Source: Chloroflexota bacterium (GTDB taxonomy: Bacteria; Chloroflexota; Anaerolineae; UBA4142). From it: 43,133 nucleotides of DNA. The DNA is taken from the NCBI GenBank assembly GCA_016223105.1, contig JACRPR010000012.1, positions 1-43,133 on the forward strand. Direction: 5' to 3'. Positions within the stretch are counted from its first letter, which is position 1. Every line of letters begins with the position of its first letter. A model generated the notes under the pieces. It did not search any database. It had not been told where the DNA came from and saw nothing but the letters and a program-made list of their open reading frames with translations. The position numbers were made by a program, and so were the translations under genes. Positions 30,674 to 39,246 of the stretch are shown here, piece after piece.

Positions 30674-31351
30674 ATGATCTCGCGGGTTCTGCAGAAGCCA
30701 GCGCGTATTTTATACGCGCTGATTTTTTTACCGGTCGTTGGCATACTCGTGTTCGCGACTCTGCGCCCGATCCAGGTCTTGCCGCGCATCACGCTCGCGC
30801 CCGGTTTTTCACTGCTCGATCAAAACAGTGCGCGCTTGACGAACGAAGATTTGCGCGGGCACATCGTCCTTTACAATTTCACCTATTCTGATTGCGCCGC
30901 GCCCTGTCCGCAAACGAGCGAAGTGATGCGCGCGTTGAAAAATCGGCTTGGCGAAATTGACGCGGGCGCGATCCCGGTTTCACTCGTAACGATCTCGTTC
31001 GATCCCGATCGTGATTCGCCGGAACGCTTGCGCGCGTACGCGAATTATGCCGGCGCGGATGGCAAGACCTGGCGCGTCGCAACCGGCGATGCGACGCGCT
31101 TGAAATACGCGCTCGGCGGCGGATTCAATTTGTACTATGCGCCGAACGCGGACGGCACGTTCACGTTCGATTCGTTGTTCGTGCTGGTGGATGGCTGGGG
31201 CATCATTCGCGCGTATTACAAAACCGCGTCGCCGTCGGTGGATCGGCTCGCGCGCGACATTGGTTTGATCGCGCAAGAAGCGCGCAACAGCACCGGCGCG
31301 GCAAAGTACGCGTACGAAGCGGCGCATTTGTTTCTGTGTTATCCTCCGTAG
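30674..31351 (+). CDS. Sco1/SenC-like thioredoxin-fold protein lacking the copper His
   Basis: 225 residues from ATG 30674. One N-terminal membrane anchor (about 13-30), then a thioredoxin-like domain facing outward. The CxxxC pair is present (C74 and C78 in SDCAAPCPQ), with the family segment VTISFDPDRDSPERLRAY. At the place where Sco proteins have the third copper ligand His (NHTxxxxxID), this one reads FDSLFVLVD, so the His is replaced, apparently by Phe. Sco proteins deliver copper to the CuA site or act as thiol reductases; without the His a purely redox role is more likely. It lies directly upstream of ctaA and a second, complete Sco gene. A GTG six codons earlier is a possible alternative start. 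Confidence 0.8.
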   Translation: MISRVLQKPARILYALIFLPVVGILVFATLRPIQVLPRITLAPGFSLLDQNSARLTNEDLRGHIVLYNFTYSDCAAPCPQTSEVMRALKNRLGEIDAGAIPVSLVTISFDPDRDSPERLRAYANYAGADGKTWRVATGDATRLKYALGGGFNLYYAPNADGTFTFDSLFVLVDGWGIIRAYYKTASPSVDRLARDIGLIAQEARNSTGAAKYAYEAAHLFLCYPP

Positions 31352-31423
31352 AAGTTGGAGGTTGGATGTTGGAAGTTGGATCGCACATTCCAACTTCCAA
31401 CATCCAATTTCCAACATCCAACA
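31351..31423. repeat. TTGGAAGTTGGA repeat, copy 2
   Basis: GAAGTTGGAGGTTGGATGTTGG on the left and CCAACTTCCAACATCCAATTT on the right form a long imperfect hairpin, overlapping the very end of the Sco-like gene and stopping three bases before the ctaA start. Confidence 0.8.
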
Positions 31424-31425
31424 AC

Positions 31426-32397
31426 ATGAAATTAAATTCATTCGAAAAATTCTCCTGGTTCGTCCTGGTTTTCAATCTCGCCGTAATTTTGTGGGGCGCG
31501 TTCGTGCGCGCGAGCAAATCGGGCGCGGGATGCGGCAGTCATTGGCCCCTGTGCAACGGCGCGATTGTGCCGACTGCATCGCAAACGCAAACGCTCGTCG
31601 AGTTCGCACATCGGCTCACGAGCGGCGCGGCGTTTTTGCTTGTGATCGCGATGGCAGTGTGGGCGTGGCGCGCGTTTCCCGCCGGGCATCGCGTGCGCGC
31701 GGGCGCGGGCGCATCCATCGGCGGAATGATCGCGGAAACGCTCGCGGGCGCGGGACTGGTGTTGTTCAACTGGGTCGCGGATGACATTTCATTCGGACGC
31801 GTGATCATTATGCCAACGCATCTCGTCATCACATTTTATTTGCTCGCGGCGTTGACGTTGACCGCATGGTGGGCGTCCTTCGACTATCGCTCAGGATTCG
31901 CCGATCGCTCAGGAGATGGCGCGGCGATTCAAACGCGCGACTCTTCGACTGACGCTCAGGGCGCGCGCGCGTGGATGCTCGGCATCGGATTGATCGCGAC
32001 GTTGGTGATGGGAATGGCGGGCGCGGTTACCGCACTCGGCGACACGGTTTTGCCGGTCGCATCGCTCACGCCGGGCAGTTACGAAAAACTTTCGCCCGCC
32101 GGACGCGCGCTCGTCGAAATGCGCGTGTGGCATCCGCTCATCGCGGTCGGCGTCGCGATTTATTTGTGGTTCGTCGTCAACTTTATTCGCGCGGCGCGGC
32201 GCGATTATTTCGTTACGCGATTTTCAACCGCGCTGATCGTTTTGTTTTTGATCGAGCTGGGCGCGGGCGTGGTGAATGTTTATTTGCATGCGCCGATTTG
32301 GATGCAGTTGCTTCATCTCTTGCTCGCGAACCTCACCTGGATTTTGTTAATCTTGTTGAGTGCGGCAACGCTCGCGCGAGATGAAAGTACAAAATGA
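31426..32397 (+). CDS. ctaA: Heme A synthase (CtaA/Cox15)
   Basis: 323 residues from ATG 31426; a longer frame into the repeat upstream is rejected. CtaA oxidises the C8 methyl of heme O to formyl, giving heme A for the oxidase. Eight membrane helices are expected and visible. Motifs: GAFVRASKSGAGCGSHWPLC with the two-Cys loop, the heme-ligand His residues in FAHRLTSG, MPTHLVITF, VWHPLIAV and LLHLLLANL. Residues about 151-181 (SFDYRSGFADRSGDG and on) form a long polar loop. Its DNA contains CTTCGACT/CGCTCAGG words like the intergenic repeat at 14160-14270, so it may be a repeat insertion. The start of the next gene overlaps the stop (ATGA). No Shine-Dalgarno sequence is visible. Confidence 0.93.
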   Translation: MKLNSFEKFSWFVLVFNLAVILWGAFVRASKSGAGCGSHWPLCNGAIVPTASQTQTLVEFAHRLTSGAAFLLVIAMAVWAWRAFPAGHRVRAGAGASIGGMIAETLAGAGLVLFNWVADDISFGRVIIMPTHLVITFYLLAALTLTAWWASFDYRSGFADRSGDGAAIQTRDSSTDAQGARAWMLGIGLIATLVMGMAGAVTALGDTVLPVASLTPGSYEKLSPAGRALVEMRVWHPLIAVGVAIYLWFVVNFIRAARRDYFVTRFSTALIVLFLIELGAGVVNVYLHAPIWMQLLHLLLANLTWILLILLSAATLARDESTK

Positions 32398-33002
32398 AAA
32401 TCAAACCCTGGATCATTTTCGCGATGCTTGCCGGATTCGTGTTGATCGGCGCGACGGCATTTCTCGGCGGACGGTTGCTGACGCCGTACGAATTTCACGG
32501 CGCGATTTTGCAATCGCCCCAACCGGCGCACAATTTTTCGCTGATGAGTCACGTCGGGCAACGCGTCGCGCTGAACGATTTTCGCGGCAAGATCGTTTTG
32601 GTCTACTTTGGTTACACGATTTGCCCGTATGTGTGTCCGACGACGCTCGCGGATTTGAGCAAGGCGCGCAAGTCGCTCGGCAAAGACGCGGATCAAATTC
32701 AAGTGATTATGGTGACGGTCGATCCCGAACGCGACACGCTCCCGGTACTTGCCGATTATATGACGCACTTTCATCCATCGTTCCTGGGATTGACCGGTAC
32801 GCCGGATGAAATCGCGCAAGCCGCGACGCCGTTCGGAGTTTTTTACGAAAAAGAAAATTCCGATTCCGCGCTGGGCTATTTGGTCAATCACACGGCGAAC
32901 GTGATGGTGATTGATCGCCAGGGGTATCTGCGAATCGTTTTTCCATTCGGCACCACCGCGGAAGACATCGCGGCGGATTTGAAATACTTGATTCAAAAAT
33001 AA
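32394..33002 (+). CDS. Sco1/SenC copper chaperone
   Basis: 202 residues, start overlapping the ctaA stop as ATGA. A single N-terminal anchor (7-26) and a thioredoxin-fold domain carrying the complete copper site: C77 and C81 (TICPYVCP) and H166 (VNHTANVMVID). The conserved VTVDPERDTLPVLADY is also present. Sco inserts copper into the CuA centre of cytochrome c oxidase subunit II, encoded two genes downstream. Co-location with heme A synthesis and oxidase genes fits this. It contrasts with the His-less paralogue at 30674. Confidence 0.93.
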   Translation: MKIKPWIIFAMLAGFVLIGATAFLGGRLLTPYEFHGAILQSPQPAHNFSLMSHVGQRVALNDFRGKIVLVYFGYTICPYVCPTTLADLSKARKSLGKDADQIQVIMVTVDPERDTLPVLADYMTHFHPSFLGLTGTPDEIAQAATPFGVFYEKENSDSALGYLVNHTANVMVIDRQGYLRIVFPFGTTAEDIAADLKYLIQK

Positions 33003-33065
33003 TCGAACGATTCTGGAGTCGAGCGTTTACGCGACTGTTCATCTGACGAGCAGTTTGTCGGAGCG

Positions 33066-33126
33066 GTAGTTTAGCCCCTTGTGGGCGTCGAAGGCGTACC
33101 AGAACGCCCACGAGGGGCTATGCTAC
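33066..33126. repeat. Long imperfect hairpin between Sco and oxidase genes
   Basis: Arms 33066-33088 and 33104-33126 (TAGCCCCTTGTGGGCGT against ACGCCCACGAGGGGCTA) pair over 23 positions with three mismatches. It could end the ctaA-sco transcript; no T-run follows. The rest of this 222-bp gap holds only a probable promoter. Confidence 0.7.
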
Positions 33127-33144
33127 GTTGAATCCGGATCCGAT

Positions 33145-33173
33145 TTGAAGGGAGGGATTGCAAGCGACACAAT
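33145..33173 (+). promoter_or_regulatory. Possible promoter of the oxidase operon
   Basis: TTGAAG (33145-33150), 17-bp spacer, CACAAT (33168-33173), about 50 bp before the subunit IIa start, which has a strong GAGGAGGAGG ribosome-binding site (33211-33220). Confidence 0.4.
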
Positions 33174-33224
33174 TTTTTGCGCGACGAACTGGCGAATGAA
33201 ATTTTTACTCGAGGAGGAGGAACA

Positions 33225-33347
33225 ATGCAACCCAAAGAGGAACATCCAAAGGGCGCGCTGACGATCATGCTGATCTTTATGCTGACGATCATCATCCTGT
33301 GGTCGTGGGTCTTTTTGACCTTGATGGAGAGAGGAGTAACGCGATGA
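33225..33347 (+). CDS. cbaD: ba3-type cytochrome c oxidase subunit IIa
   Basis: 40 residues, a very small gene: ATG 33225, preceded by GAGGAGGAGG. The protein starts MQPKEEHPKGALTIMLIFML and is one membrane helix with a short tail. This matches the subunit IIa family of ba3 oxidases (PF08113), in which the helix replaces the missing first helix of subunit II. Its stop overlaps the start of the subunit II gene (ATGA). The pairing of a short gene of this kind with a one-helix subunit II and a ba3-like subunit I identifies the oxidase class. Confidence 0.88.
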   Translation: MQPKEEHPKGALTIMLIFMLTIIILWSWVFLTLMERGVTR

Positions 33348-33820
33348 TTCACGTTCATGTGTACGAAAAATGGTGGATCGGTCTCACGGTCGCGATGTTG
33401 ATCGCGTTCTCGCTCGCGATTGGCGTTTCCGGGTTTATGATGGGCATTCAACTGCCGTCGCCGGAAGCGTTAGTGAATCCGAACACGGTCGCCAAGCAAG
33501 GCGATTTTGCGAACCCAGGTTTGAAAGAACTCGCGCCGAAAAAGTACGTCGCGTACATTCGCGCCGAAGCGAATCCGTGGAAATTTCGCCCGGAAAAAAT
33601 CGAAGTGCCGGTCGGTTCAACCGTTACGTTTTACGTAACCGCCGTGGATGTGCAACACGGTTTCAAACTTGAAGGCACGAATATCAACGTTCAAATTTTG
33701 CCCGGTCAAGTCAGCAAGATGACCGCGACGTTCAACCAAAAAGGCGAGTTCCCGTTTGTCTGCACGGAATTTTGCGGTGTCGGTCATCAAAACATGTTCG
33801 GCAAATTGATCGTCAAGTAA
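33344..33820 (+). CDS. cbaB: Cytochrome c oxidase subunit II, ba3-type (CuA)
   Basis: 158 residues from ATG 33344, overlapping subunit IIa. One N-terminal membrane helix (about 9-31), then a cupredoxin domain on the outer face. The CuA site is complete: His in VDVQHGFKLEG, then CTEFCGVGHQNMFG giving the two Cys, second His and Met, plus Glu between the Cys. It accepts electrons from cytochrome c and passes them to heme in subunit I. The single helix and short length are characteristic of ba3-type enzymes. An upstream frame to 33299 only covers subunit IIa. Confidence 0.94.
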   Translation: MIHVHVYEKWWIGLTVAMLIAFSLAIGVSGFMMGIQLPSPEALVNPNTVAKQGDFANPGLKELAPKKYVAYIRAEANPWKFRPEKIEVPVGSTVTFYVTAVDVQHGFKLEGTNINVQILPGQVSKMTATFNQKGEFPFVCTEFCGVGHQNMFGKLIVK

Positions 33821-33822
33821 CG

Positions 33823-34719
33823 ATGGAATATCAATCCACCGCGCGTATGCAAAATCGCGTCGCCCTCCCACGTCTCGGCGCGCTCATCCAACTGTTCAAA
33901 CTCCGCATCGTCGCCTTGCTCGTGTTGGCGTCCATCGGCGGAGCAGTGCTGGCAAGCCGAGAGCAATGGCGGATCGGCGACCTGGTCTTGCTGGTGATCA
34001 CCGGCGCAATGTCTTCCGCTGGCGCGTCCGCGCTCAATCAATACATCGAGCGCGACCAGGACGCGCGGATGCGCCGCACGCGCGGTCGTCCACTCGTTAC
34101 GCGCGCGGTATCACATCCGGCGGGCGCGCTGGGAGTGGGCAGTGGTTTGATCGTGGGCGCGATCGCGATCGCGTTGCCATTCAATCAATGGCTCGCGTTG
34201 TTTCTCGCGCTGGGCGCGTTGATCTACGTGGGAGTGTACACCGTGTGGCTCAAGCCGCGCACGATGCTCAACATTGTGATCGGCGGCGCGGCGGGCAGTT
34301 GCGCGGTGTTGAGCGGAAGCGCGGCGGCGGGTGATTGGTCGCATCCGACGGCGGTGGGTTTGGCGTTTTTGATTTTTGTGTGGACGCCGGTCCATTTCTG
34401 GAGTCTCGCCCAAGTGTATCGCGACGATTATGCCAGCGCGGGCGTGCCGATGTTGCCACTCATCGCGAGCGCGCGCGCGACGGCGTGGTGGATCGGCTTG
34501 CACACCGCCGTTACCGCTTTCGTCGCGTTGGTATTGAGTGTTGACCCCGCGCTGGGCTGGCTTTACTTCGCGCCGGTCGGTGTGGCGACGATCTGGTTGG
34601 CACACCACGCGGTGCGTTTGATTCGGCAACCCCAAGCCCATGCGATTCATCTCTTCAAATGTTCGAATATCTATTTGGGCTTGGTGCTGGTCGCCATTTT
34701 CATCGGAACTTGGTTCTAG
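33823..34719 (+). CDS. ctaB: Protoheme IX farnesyltransferase (heme O synthase)
   Basis: 298 residues from ATG 33823, two bases after the subunit II stop. CtaB adds a farnesyl group to heme B, giving heme O, the substrate of CtaA. Prenyltransferase motifs are intact: [20 protein letters not shown] (first Asp-rich site), [20 protein letters not shown] and [15 protein letters not shown] (second region). Nine membrane helices expected. Placed between oxidase subunits II and I as a cofactor gene. No clear ribosome-binding site, so coupling to the upstream gene is likely. Confidence 0.95.
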   Translation: MEYQSTARMQNRVALPRLGALIQLFKLRIVALLVLASIGGAVLASREQWRIGDLVLLVITGAMSSAGASALNQYIERDQDARMRRTRGRPLVTRAVSHPAGALGVGSGLIVGAIAIALPFNQWLALFLALGALIYVGVYTVWLKPRTMLNIVIGGAAGSCAVLSGSAAAGDWSHPTAVGLAFLIFVWTPVHFWSLAQVYRDDYASAGVPMLPLIASARATAWWIGLHTAVTAFVALVLSVDPALGWLYFAPVGVATIWLAHHAVRLIRQPQAHAIHLFKCSNIYLGLVLVAIFIGTWF

Positions 34720-34750
34720 GATGGCTGACCTTCTCAATGAAAGGAGAATC

Positions 34751-36391
34751 ATGAATACTTTCGCAGTGGAAAGAAAAATCGCGGGCTGGCACATTTTTGT
34801 CGCCATCTTTGCGCTGTCGCTCGGCATTCTGTTTGGACCGTTGCAAGCGTGGGAGCATATGGGTTGGAACACGTACCCGGCTTTGCAAGCGGTTGGTTTG
34901 CAATCGTACTATCAAGGTCTCACATTGCACGGCGTGCTTAACGCGCTCGTGTGGACGACGTTTTTCATCACCGGCTTTTTGACGTACGTCGTCGCGAAAA
35001 GTTTGAATCGCGGGATGACGTTTCCCAAATTAAGTTGGGCGGCGTTCTTTGTGATGGTCATCGGCTTGGTGATGGCGGCGATTCCGCTTCTGCTCAATCT
35101 CGCGACCGTGTTGTATACAATGTATCCGCCACTGCAAGCGCCCTGGTATTATTACCTGGGCTTGACGCTCGTCGTCGTCGGTAGTTGGATGAGCGGTTGG
35201 AGTATGTTGCTCACCTGGAACGCGTGGCGCAAAGACAACAAAGGCGCGACGACACCGTTCCTCGCACTCGCCTCGCTCATCTCGATGGTGCTGTGGCAAA
35301 TTTGCACGCTCGGCATCGCGTCCGAAATTCTCGTTTTGATTTTGCCCTGGTCGCTCGGCTTGGTGCCGGGGATTGATGTGCAATTGTCGCGCACCTTGTT
35401 CTGGTTCACCGGGCATCCGCTCGTGTACTTTTGGCTTTTGCCCGCGTACGTGTCCTGGTATGGGATGATGCCGAAGCAAGCCGGTGGAAAATTATTTAGC
35501 GAACCACTCGCGCGGCTCGCGTTCTGGTTGTTCCTCTTGCTCTCGACGCCGCTCGGTTTCCATCATCAGTACGTTGATCCTGGGATTCCCGAAGGATGGA
35601 AATTTTTGCACGCGGTGCTTACGCTGTCGGTTTTCTTTCCCAGTATGCTCACCGCGTTCAATGTCGTCGCGTCGTTGGAGAATGGCGGACGTGCGCGCGG
35701 CGGCACGGGTTTGTTGATGTGGATACGCAGTTTGCCCTGGGGCGATCCATCGTTCACCGCGCAATCGCTCGCGATGATCGTGTTCGCGTTCGGCGGCGTC
35801 GGCGGCGTGATCAACGCGTCGTACAACGTCAACCTGGTGATCCACAATACCGCGTGGGTGCCGGGACATTTTCACACGACGGTCGGCACGGGCGTAACAT
35901 TGACCTTCATCGGAATTTTGTACTGGCTGATACCGCACTTTACCGGCAAAGCGTTGTGGGGACGCAAGTGGGCGTTGTGGCAAGCGTGGCTCTGGACGAT
36001 TGGCGTCGCGATTTTCTCACAAGGATTGCATCGCCTCGGTTTGCTCGGCGCGCCACGCCGCACGATGCTCGGCGTCGCAACCGATAACTATGGCACACCC
36101 GAATGGCTCTTCCCGCGTTTGATGACCGGCTTGGGCGGAACGATTATGCTGATCTCGTTCTGTGTGTTCCTCCTTGTCGTGATCAAAACAATGCGGAACA
36201 AGGAAACCGCGCAGGTCGAAATGCCGGTCGCGGAAGCACTGCATCACGAAACGATTCCCGCGTGGCTCAACAATTGGCAACCCTGGCTCGTCGGCGCAGT
36301 CGTGTTGATTTTAATCGCGTATGGTCCGATGCTCGTGCAATCGATCGCGCAATTGCAAATGACTTCGCCCGGTTTCAACGGGCTGTGGTAA
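34751..36391 (+). CDS. cbaA: Cytochrome c oxidase subunit I, ba3-type
   Basis: 546 residues from ATG 34751 (AAGGAG at 34741-34746; the open frame extends further upstream without support). All metal ligands are present. The low-spin heme His is H60 ([10 protein letters not shown]) with H375; the CuB His H222 and cross-linked Tyr Y226 are in [13 protein letters not shown]. CuB H271-H272 are in [10 protein letters not shown], and the high-spin heme His H373 is in [10 protein letters not shown]. The motif [12 protein letters not shown] and the absence of the A-family DK/ESxN channel signature point to the B (ba3) family. It reduces O2 to water and pumps protons. The last gene of the oxidase core; a cytochrome c follows after a repeat-filled gap. 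Confidence 0.95.
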   Translation: MNTFAVERKIAGWHIFVAIFALSLGILFGPLQAWEHMGWNTYPALQAVGLQSYYQGLTLHGVLNALVWTTFFITGFLTYVVAKSLNRGMTFPKLSWAAFFVMVIGLVMAAIPLLLNLATVLYTMYPPLQAPWYYYLGLTLVVVGSWMSGWSMLLTWNAWRKDNKGATTPFLALASLISMVLWQICTLGIASEILVLILPWSLGLVPGIDVQLSRTLFWFTGHPLVYFWLLPAYVSWYGMMPKQAGGKLFSEPLARLAFWLFLLLSTPLGFHHQYVDPGIPEGWKFLHAVLTLSVFFPSMLTAFNVVASLENGGRARGGTGLLMWIRSLPWGDPSFTAQSLAMIVFAFGGVGGVINASYNVNLVIHNTAWVPGHFHTTVGTGVTLTFIGILYWLIPHFTGKALWGRKWALWQAWLWTIGVAIFSQGLHRLGLLGAPRRTMLGVATDNYGTPEWLFPRLMTGLGGTIMLISFCVFLLVVIKTMRNKETAQVEMPVAEALHHETIPAWLNNWQPWLVGAVVLILIAYGPMLVQSIAQLQMTSPGFNGLW

Positions 36392-36399
36392 ATGAAACG

Positions 36400-36526
36400 T
36401 GATGCGTGATGCGAAGACAGTAATTAGTAATTGGTAAATAGTAAGTCGCATCGCGCGTCAAAAAAATCAGAATGTCGGATTTGTTATTTCGATCAGGTCG
36501 AGATTTCTCGCTTCGCTCGAAATGAC
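36400..36526. repeat. Repeat cluster between oxidase and cytochrome c genes
   Basis: Contains CGTGATGCGTGATGCG, then AGTAATTAGTAATTGGTAAATAGTAAG, and then a hairpin (36486-36526, ATTTCGATC... and GCTCGAAATGAC). No coding potential was seen in this 160-bp gap. Confidence 0.65.
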
Positions 36527-36551
36527 GAGTCCGAAGAAAGGAAAAACAGAT

Positions 36552-36965
36552 ATGAAAAAATTGATTCTTGCGATCACTCTGCTCACGCTCGTCGCGCTGG
36601 TGATCGCAGGTTGTGGCGGTAGTGGCGGCGCCGCGGCAGGTCCGGGTGATGTCGCGCGCGGCAAAGCGTTGTACAACAAAAGCACCATCGGCACGAAATC
36701 CGCCGAAGGTTGTGTCGCGTGCCACAAGTACGATGAAAAAGAAGGCAAAGCTGAAAAAGCGCCGTACACCAAAGAAACTGCCAAACGCTCGGCAACGCGC
36801 GTGCCGGGGATGGGCGCGGAAGAGTACATCAAAGAATCGTTGCTCAGCCCGGACAAGTACATCGTCGAAGGTTTCAACAAAGGCGATATGTACCAAAAGT
36901 TCGGCGCGGAATTGAGCGCGCAAGAGATTGCGGATTTGATCGCGTATCTGCTCACCGAGAAATAA
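36552..36965 (+). CDS. Monoheme cytochrome c lipoprotein
   Basis: 137 residues from ATG 36552 (AAAGGA about ten bases upstream). Lipoprotein signal with lipobox VIAGC (Cys 21), a Gly/Ala-rich linker, and one heme motif C54-VA-C57-H58 (EGCVACHKYDE). The sixth ligand is likely a Met in the segment FNKGDMYQKFG. The C-terminus AQEIADLIAYLLTEK is the usual last helix of class I cytochromes c. Being membrane-tethered, it probably carries electrons from the cytochrome b6/Rieske complex to the CuA site of the oxidase encoded just upstream. Confidence 0.9.
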   Translation: MKKLILAITLLTLVALVIAGCGGSGGAAAGPGDVARGKALYNKSTIGTKSAEGCVACHKYDEKEGKAEKAPYTKETAKRSATRVPGMGAEEYIKESLLSPDKYIVEGFNKGDMYQKFGAELSAQEIADLIAYLLTEK

Positions 36966-36966
36966 G

Positions 36967-37095
36967 GTAGAGAGGGGATGAGAGGGCATAGAAGGCGGAG
37001 AGGACAAAGAAGGCGCAAGAAGGTATGCCGTCTTCGTCCTCTATCCCTTCTTTACCTTCTCACGCCCTCTCTGCTCTCTGATCCCTTCTTCTGCA
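36967..37095. repeat. GAGAGGGCATAGAAGG repeat pair
   Basis: The left side is purine-rich (GTAGAGAGGGGATGAGAGGG and AGGCGGAGAGGACAAAGAAGG); the right side is the pyrimidine-rich complement (CTTCTTTACCTTCTCACGCC). Together they could form a hairpin of over 100 bases. It fills the gap before the oxidoreductase gene. Confidence 0.7.
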
Positions 37096-37107
37096 TAGGT
37101 CGAGAAA

Positions 37108-39180
37108 ATGTCCGAATCGAAAAGCAAGTACAACGTTACGATTCCCGATGTGGATCACTGGCGCGCGATGGTGAAATGCCAAGCCGCGTGCCCGGTGTTG
37201 ACCGACGCGCGCGCGTACGTTACCGCGATTGCGCGCGGCGAACTCGAACTCGGCTACAACATCGCGCACGCGCCGAATCCGCTCTCGACGGTGTGCGGAC
37301 GCATTTGCGGCGCGCCGTGCGAAAAAGCGTGTCGGCGCGGCGCAATCGGTCCTGATTTTGAACCGATCGCGATTCGTCCGCTCAAGCGCGTGCTCACCGA
37401 ACGCTTTGGTCCCGAAGCGGTTCAGCAATTGCCGGGCGCGGCGCAAAAAGAAAAATCGCGCGCGCCATTTCAAGCCGGCACACCGCAAACCGCGATGCGA
37501 TCCGAACACACGCAACCGGGTTTGGGCGCGCGCGACGCGTCCTCGCCTGCGCGCTGGTCGCGCGAAAATTTACGCGCGCTGTCCGCAACGCCGGGACGCA
37601 AACGCGGCAAGGTCGCGATCATCGGCGCGGGTCCCGCATCGCTCGCGGCGGCGAATGATCTCGCCTTGCTCGGACACCAGGTTACGATTTACGAAGCCGG
37701 TCCGAAAACCGGCGGAATGATGCGGTACGGCGTCCCGGTGTATCGCGTCGATCAACAAGCGATGGATTTGGAAATTCAATCCATTCTTGATCTCGGCGTC
37801 ACGATTCATTTCAACACGCGCGTCGGCAAAGATATTTCGCTCGCGGAATTGCGCCGCAATCACGACGCGGTTTTTCTCGGACTCGGTTTGATGCAGGGGC
37901 GCAAAATCAACATCGAAGGCGCGGATCTCGACGGCGTGATCACCGCAGTTGATTTGTTGCTCAACTATAACCTGGGTTACAAAGTTACGTTGGGCAAGCG
38001 CGTGATCGTCGTCGGCGGCGGCGATGTCGCGATGGATGCCGCGCGCACCGCGTTGCGTTTGGGGCAAGCGACTGCCGCGCAAAAAATCGCGCTCGATGAA
38101 ACGCAAGCGCGCGCGGAAGAAGAGGAAGAGGGCGTGCACACCGCGCTCGATGTCGCGCGCACCGCTCTGCGGCTCGGCGTCGTGGATGTGAAAATGATCG
38201 CGCTCGAATCCTGGGATGAAATGCCCGCGTCGCGTTTTGAAATCGAAGAGGCGCTCGAAGAAGGCATCCAGGTCAATCCGCGACTGGGACCGAATCGCGT
38301 TATCGGCAAGAATGGCAAAGTGATCGGTTTGGAAACGATTGATGTCGCGTCCGTGTTCGACGAAAATCGTCGGTTCAATCCCAAGTTCAAACCCGGCACG
38401 GAACGCGTGATCGAATGTGATACGGTCATTCTCGCGATTGGTCAATCCGCCGATCTCGCCGCGCTCGGCGGCGCGGAGGACATTCACCTTTCGCCGCGCG
38501 GCTTGGTCGCGTTGAAAAACGAATTTGGACAAACCTCCGCGCCGGATGTGTTCGCGGGCGGCGATGTCGCGTATGGTCCGCGGCTCATCATCAACGCTGT
38601 GCGCGATGGGCACCTTGCCGCGCTCGGGATCGAGCAACACATTCAAGGTCGCGCGCTAACGACGACAGTGCAAACCGAGTGGACGGAATTGCCCGCGCAC
38701 GCGATGCCCGCCGGTTGGACGAAACGCGATCGCGAAAAAATTCCCGGCTTGCCGGTGGATCGCCGCACCGGGATTTCGGTGATCGAGCTCGGTTACTCGG
38801 AGGCGCAAGCCGCGCACCAGGGCGCGCGTTGTCTCGAATGTAGCGTCAACACGATCTTTGACGCGAGCAAATGTATTTTGTGCAACGGTTGCGTGGACGT
38901 GTGTCCCTGGAATTGTTTGAAAATCGTGCGCGCGGATCAAATCGCCGGTGATGAGCTGGTGATGAATGTCATTGCGAGCGAAGCGAAGCAATCCCCAAGT
39001 AACTCGGAGATTGCTTCGTCGCCAAGTTCGCTCCTCGCAATGACAGACGAACCGTCTATCGCGGTGATGCTCAAAGACGACGCGACCTGCACGCGTTGCG
39101 CGCTCTGCGCCGAACGTTGTCCGACCGACGCGATCACGATGGAAGCGTTTCGGTTTCGCGAAGAACTCAGTTATGCTTAG
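37108..39180 (+). CDS. FAD/NAD(P)-dependent Fe-S oxidoreductase (GltD-like), respiratory-cluster type
   Basis: 690 residues. N-terminal Fe-S domain (20-90) with CQAACPVLTD and CGRICGAPCEKACRRG, as in glutamate synthase small subunit and DPD. A polar linker of about 55 residues follows, then the FAD site VAIIGAGPASLAAANDLALL (about 172-191), the NAD(P) site VIVVGGGDVAMDAARTALRL, and FAGGDVAYGPRLIINAVRDG. The C-terminus has two [4Fe-4S] sites, CILCNGCVDVCP and CTRCALCAERCP. A dispersed repeat (38968-39044) codes in frame for residues 621-646 between these two sites. The NAD(P) domain also has an extra stretch in which DxARTALRLG occurs twice. Placed directly before cytochrome b6, subunit IV and Rieske genes, it is likely to feed electrons from NAD(P)H or ferredoxin to that complex; this is inference. 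Function in glutamate synthesis is less likely, as no large subunit gene is near. Confidence 0.88.
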   Translation: MSESKSKYNVTIPDVDHWRAMVKCQAACPVLTDARAYVTAIARGELELGYNIAHAPNPLSTVCGRICGAPCEKACRRGAIGPDFEPIAIRPLKRVLTERFGPEAVQQLPGAAQKEKSRAPFQAGTPQTAMRSEHTQPGLGARDASSPARWSRENLRALSATPGRKRGKVAIIGAGPASLAAANDLALLGHQVTIYEAGPKTGGMMRYGVPVYRVDQQAMDLEIQSILDLGVTIHFNTRVGKDISLAELRRNHDAVFLGLGLMQGRKINIEGADLDGVITAVDLLLNYNLGYKVTLGKRVIVVGGGDVAMDAARTALRLGQATAAQKIALDETQARAEEEEEGVHTALDVARTALRLGVVDVKMIALESWDEMPASRFEIEEALEEGIQVNPRLGPNRVIGKNGKVIGLETIDVASVFDENRRFNPKFKPGTERVIECDTVILAIGQSADLAALGGAEDIHLSPRGLVALKNEFGQTSAPDVFAGGDVAYGPRLIINAVRDGHLAALGIEQHIQGRALTTTVQTEWTELPAHAMPAGWTKRDREKIPGLPVDRRTGISVIELGYSEAQAAHQGARCLECSVNTIFDASKCILCNGCVDVCPWNCLKIVRADQIAGDELVMNVIASEAKQSPSNSEIASSPSSLLAMTDEPSIAVMLKDDATCTRCALCAERCPTDAITMEAFRFREELSYA
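38968..39044. repeat. CATTGCGAG MITE-like palindrome, copy 3, inside a gene
   Basis: Perfect 11-bp inverted ends GTCATTGCGAG / CTCGCAATGAC, 77 bp, same family as 12777-12838 and 27240-27307. It is translated as VIASEAKQSP...SSLLAMT within the C-terminal ferredoxin domain of the oxidoreductase without breaking its frame. Confidence 0.92.
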
Positions 39181-39234
39181 AAGTTGGACGTTGGATGTTA
39201 GAAGTTGGAATTTGTTTCCAACCTCCAACTTCCA
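39180..39234. repeat. TTGGACGTTGGATGTTAG repeat, copy 3
   Basis: GAAGTTGGACGTTGGATGTTAG on the left is mirrored by CCAACCTCCAACTTCC on the right. It fills the gap between the oxidoreductase and cytochrome b genes. Confidence 0.75.
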
Positions 39235-39246
39235 CGCAAGGAGAAT

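Noticed and set aside
37570..38646. 358-codon frame antisense to the oxidoreductase
   Set aside because: Shadow frame; FAD and Fe-S motifs on the plus strand are clear.
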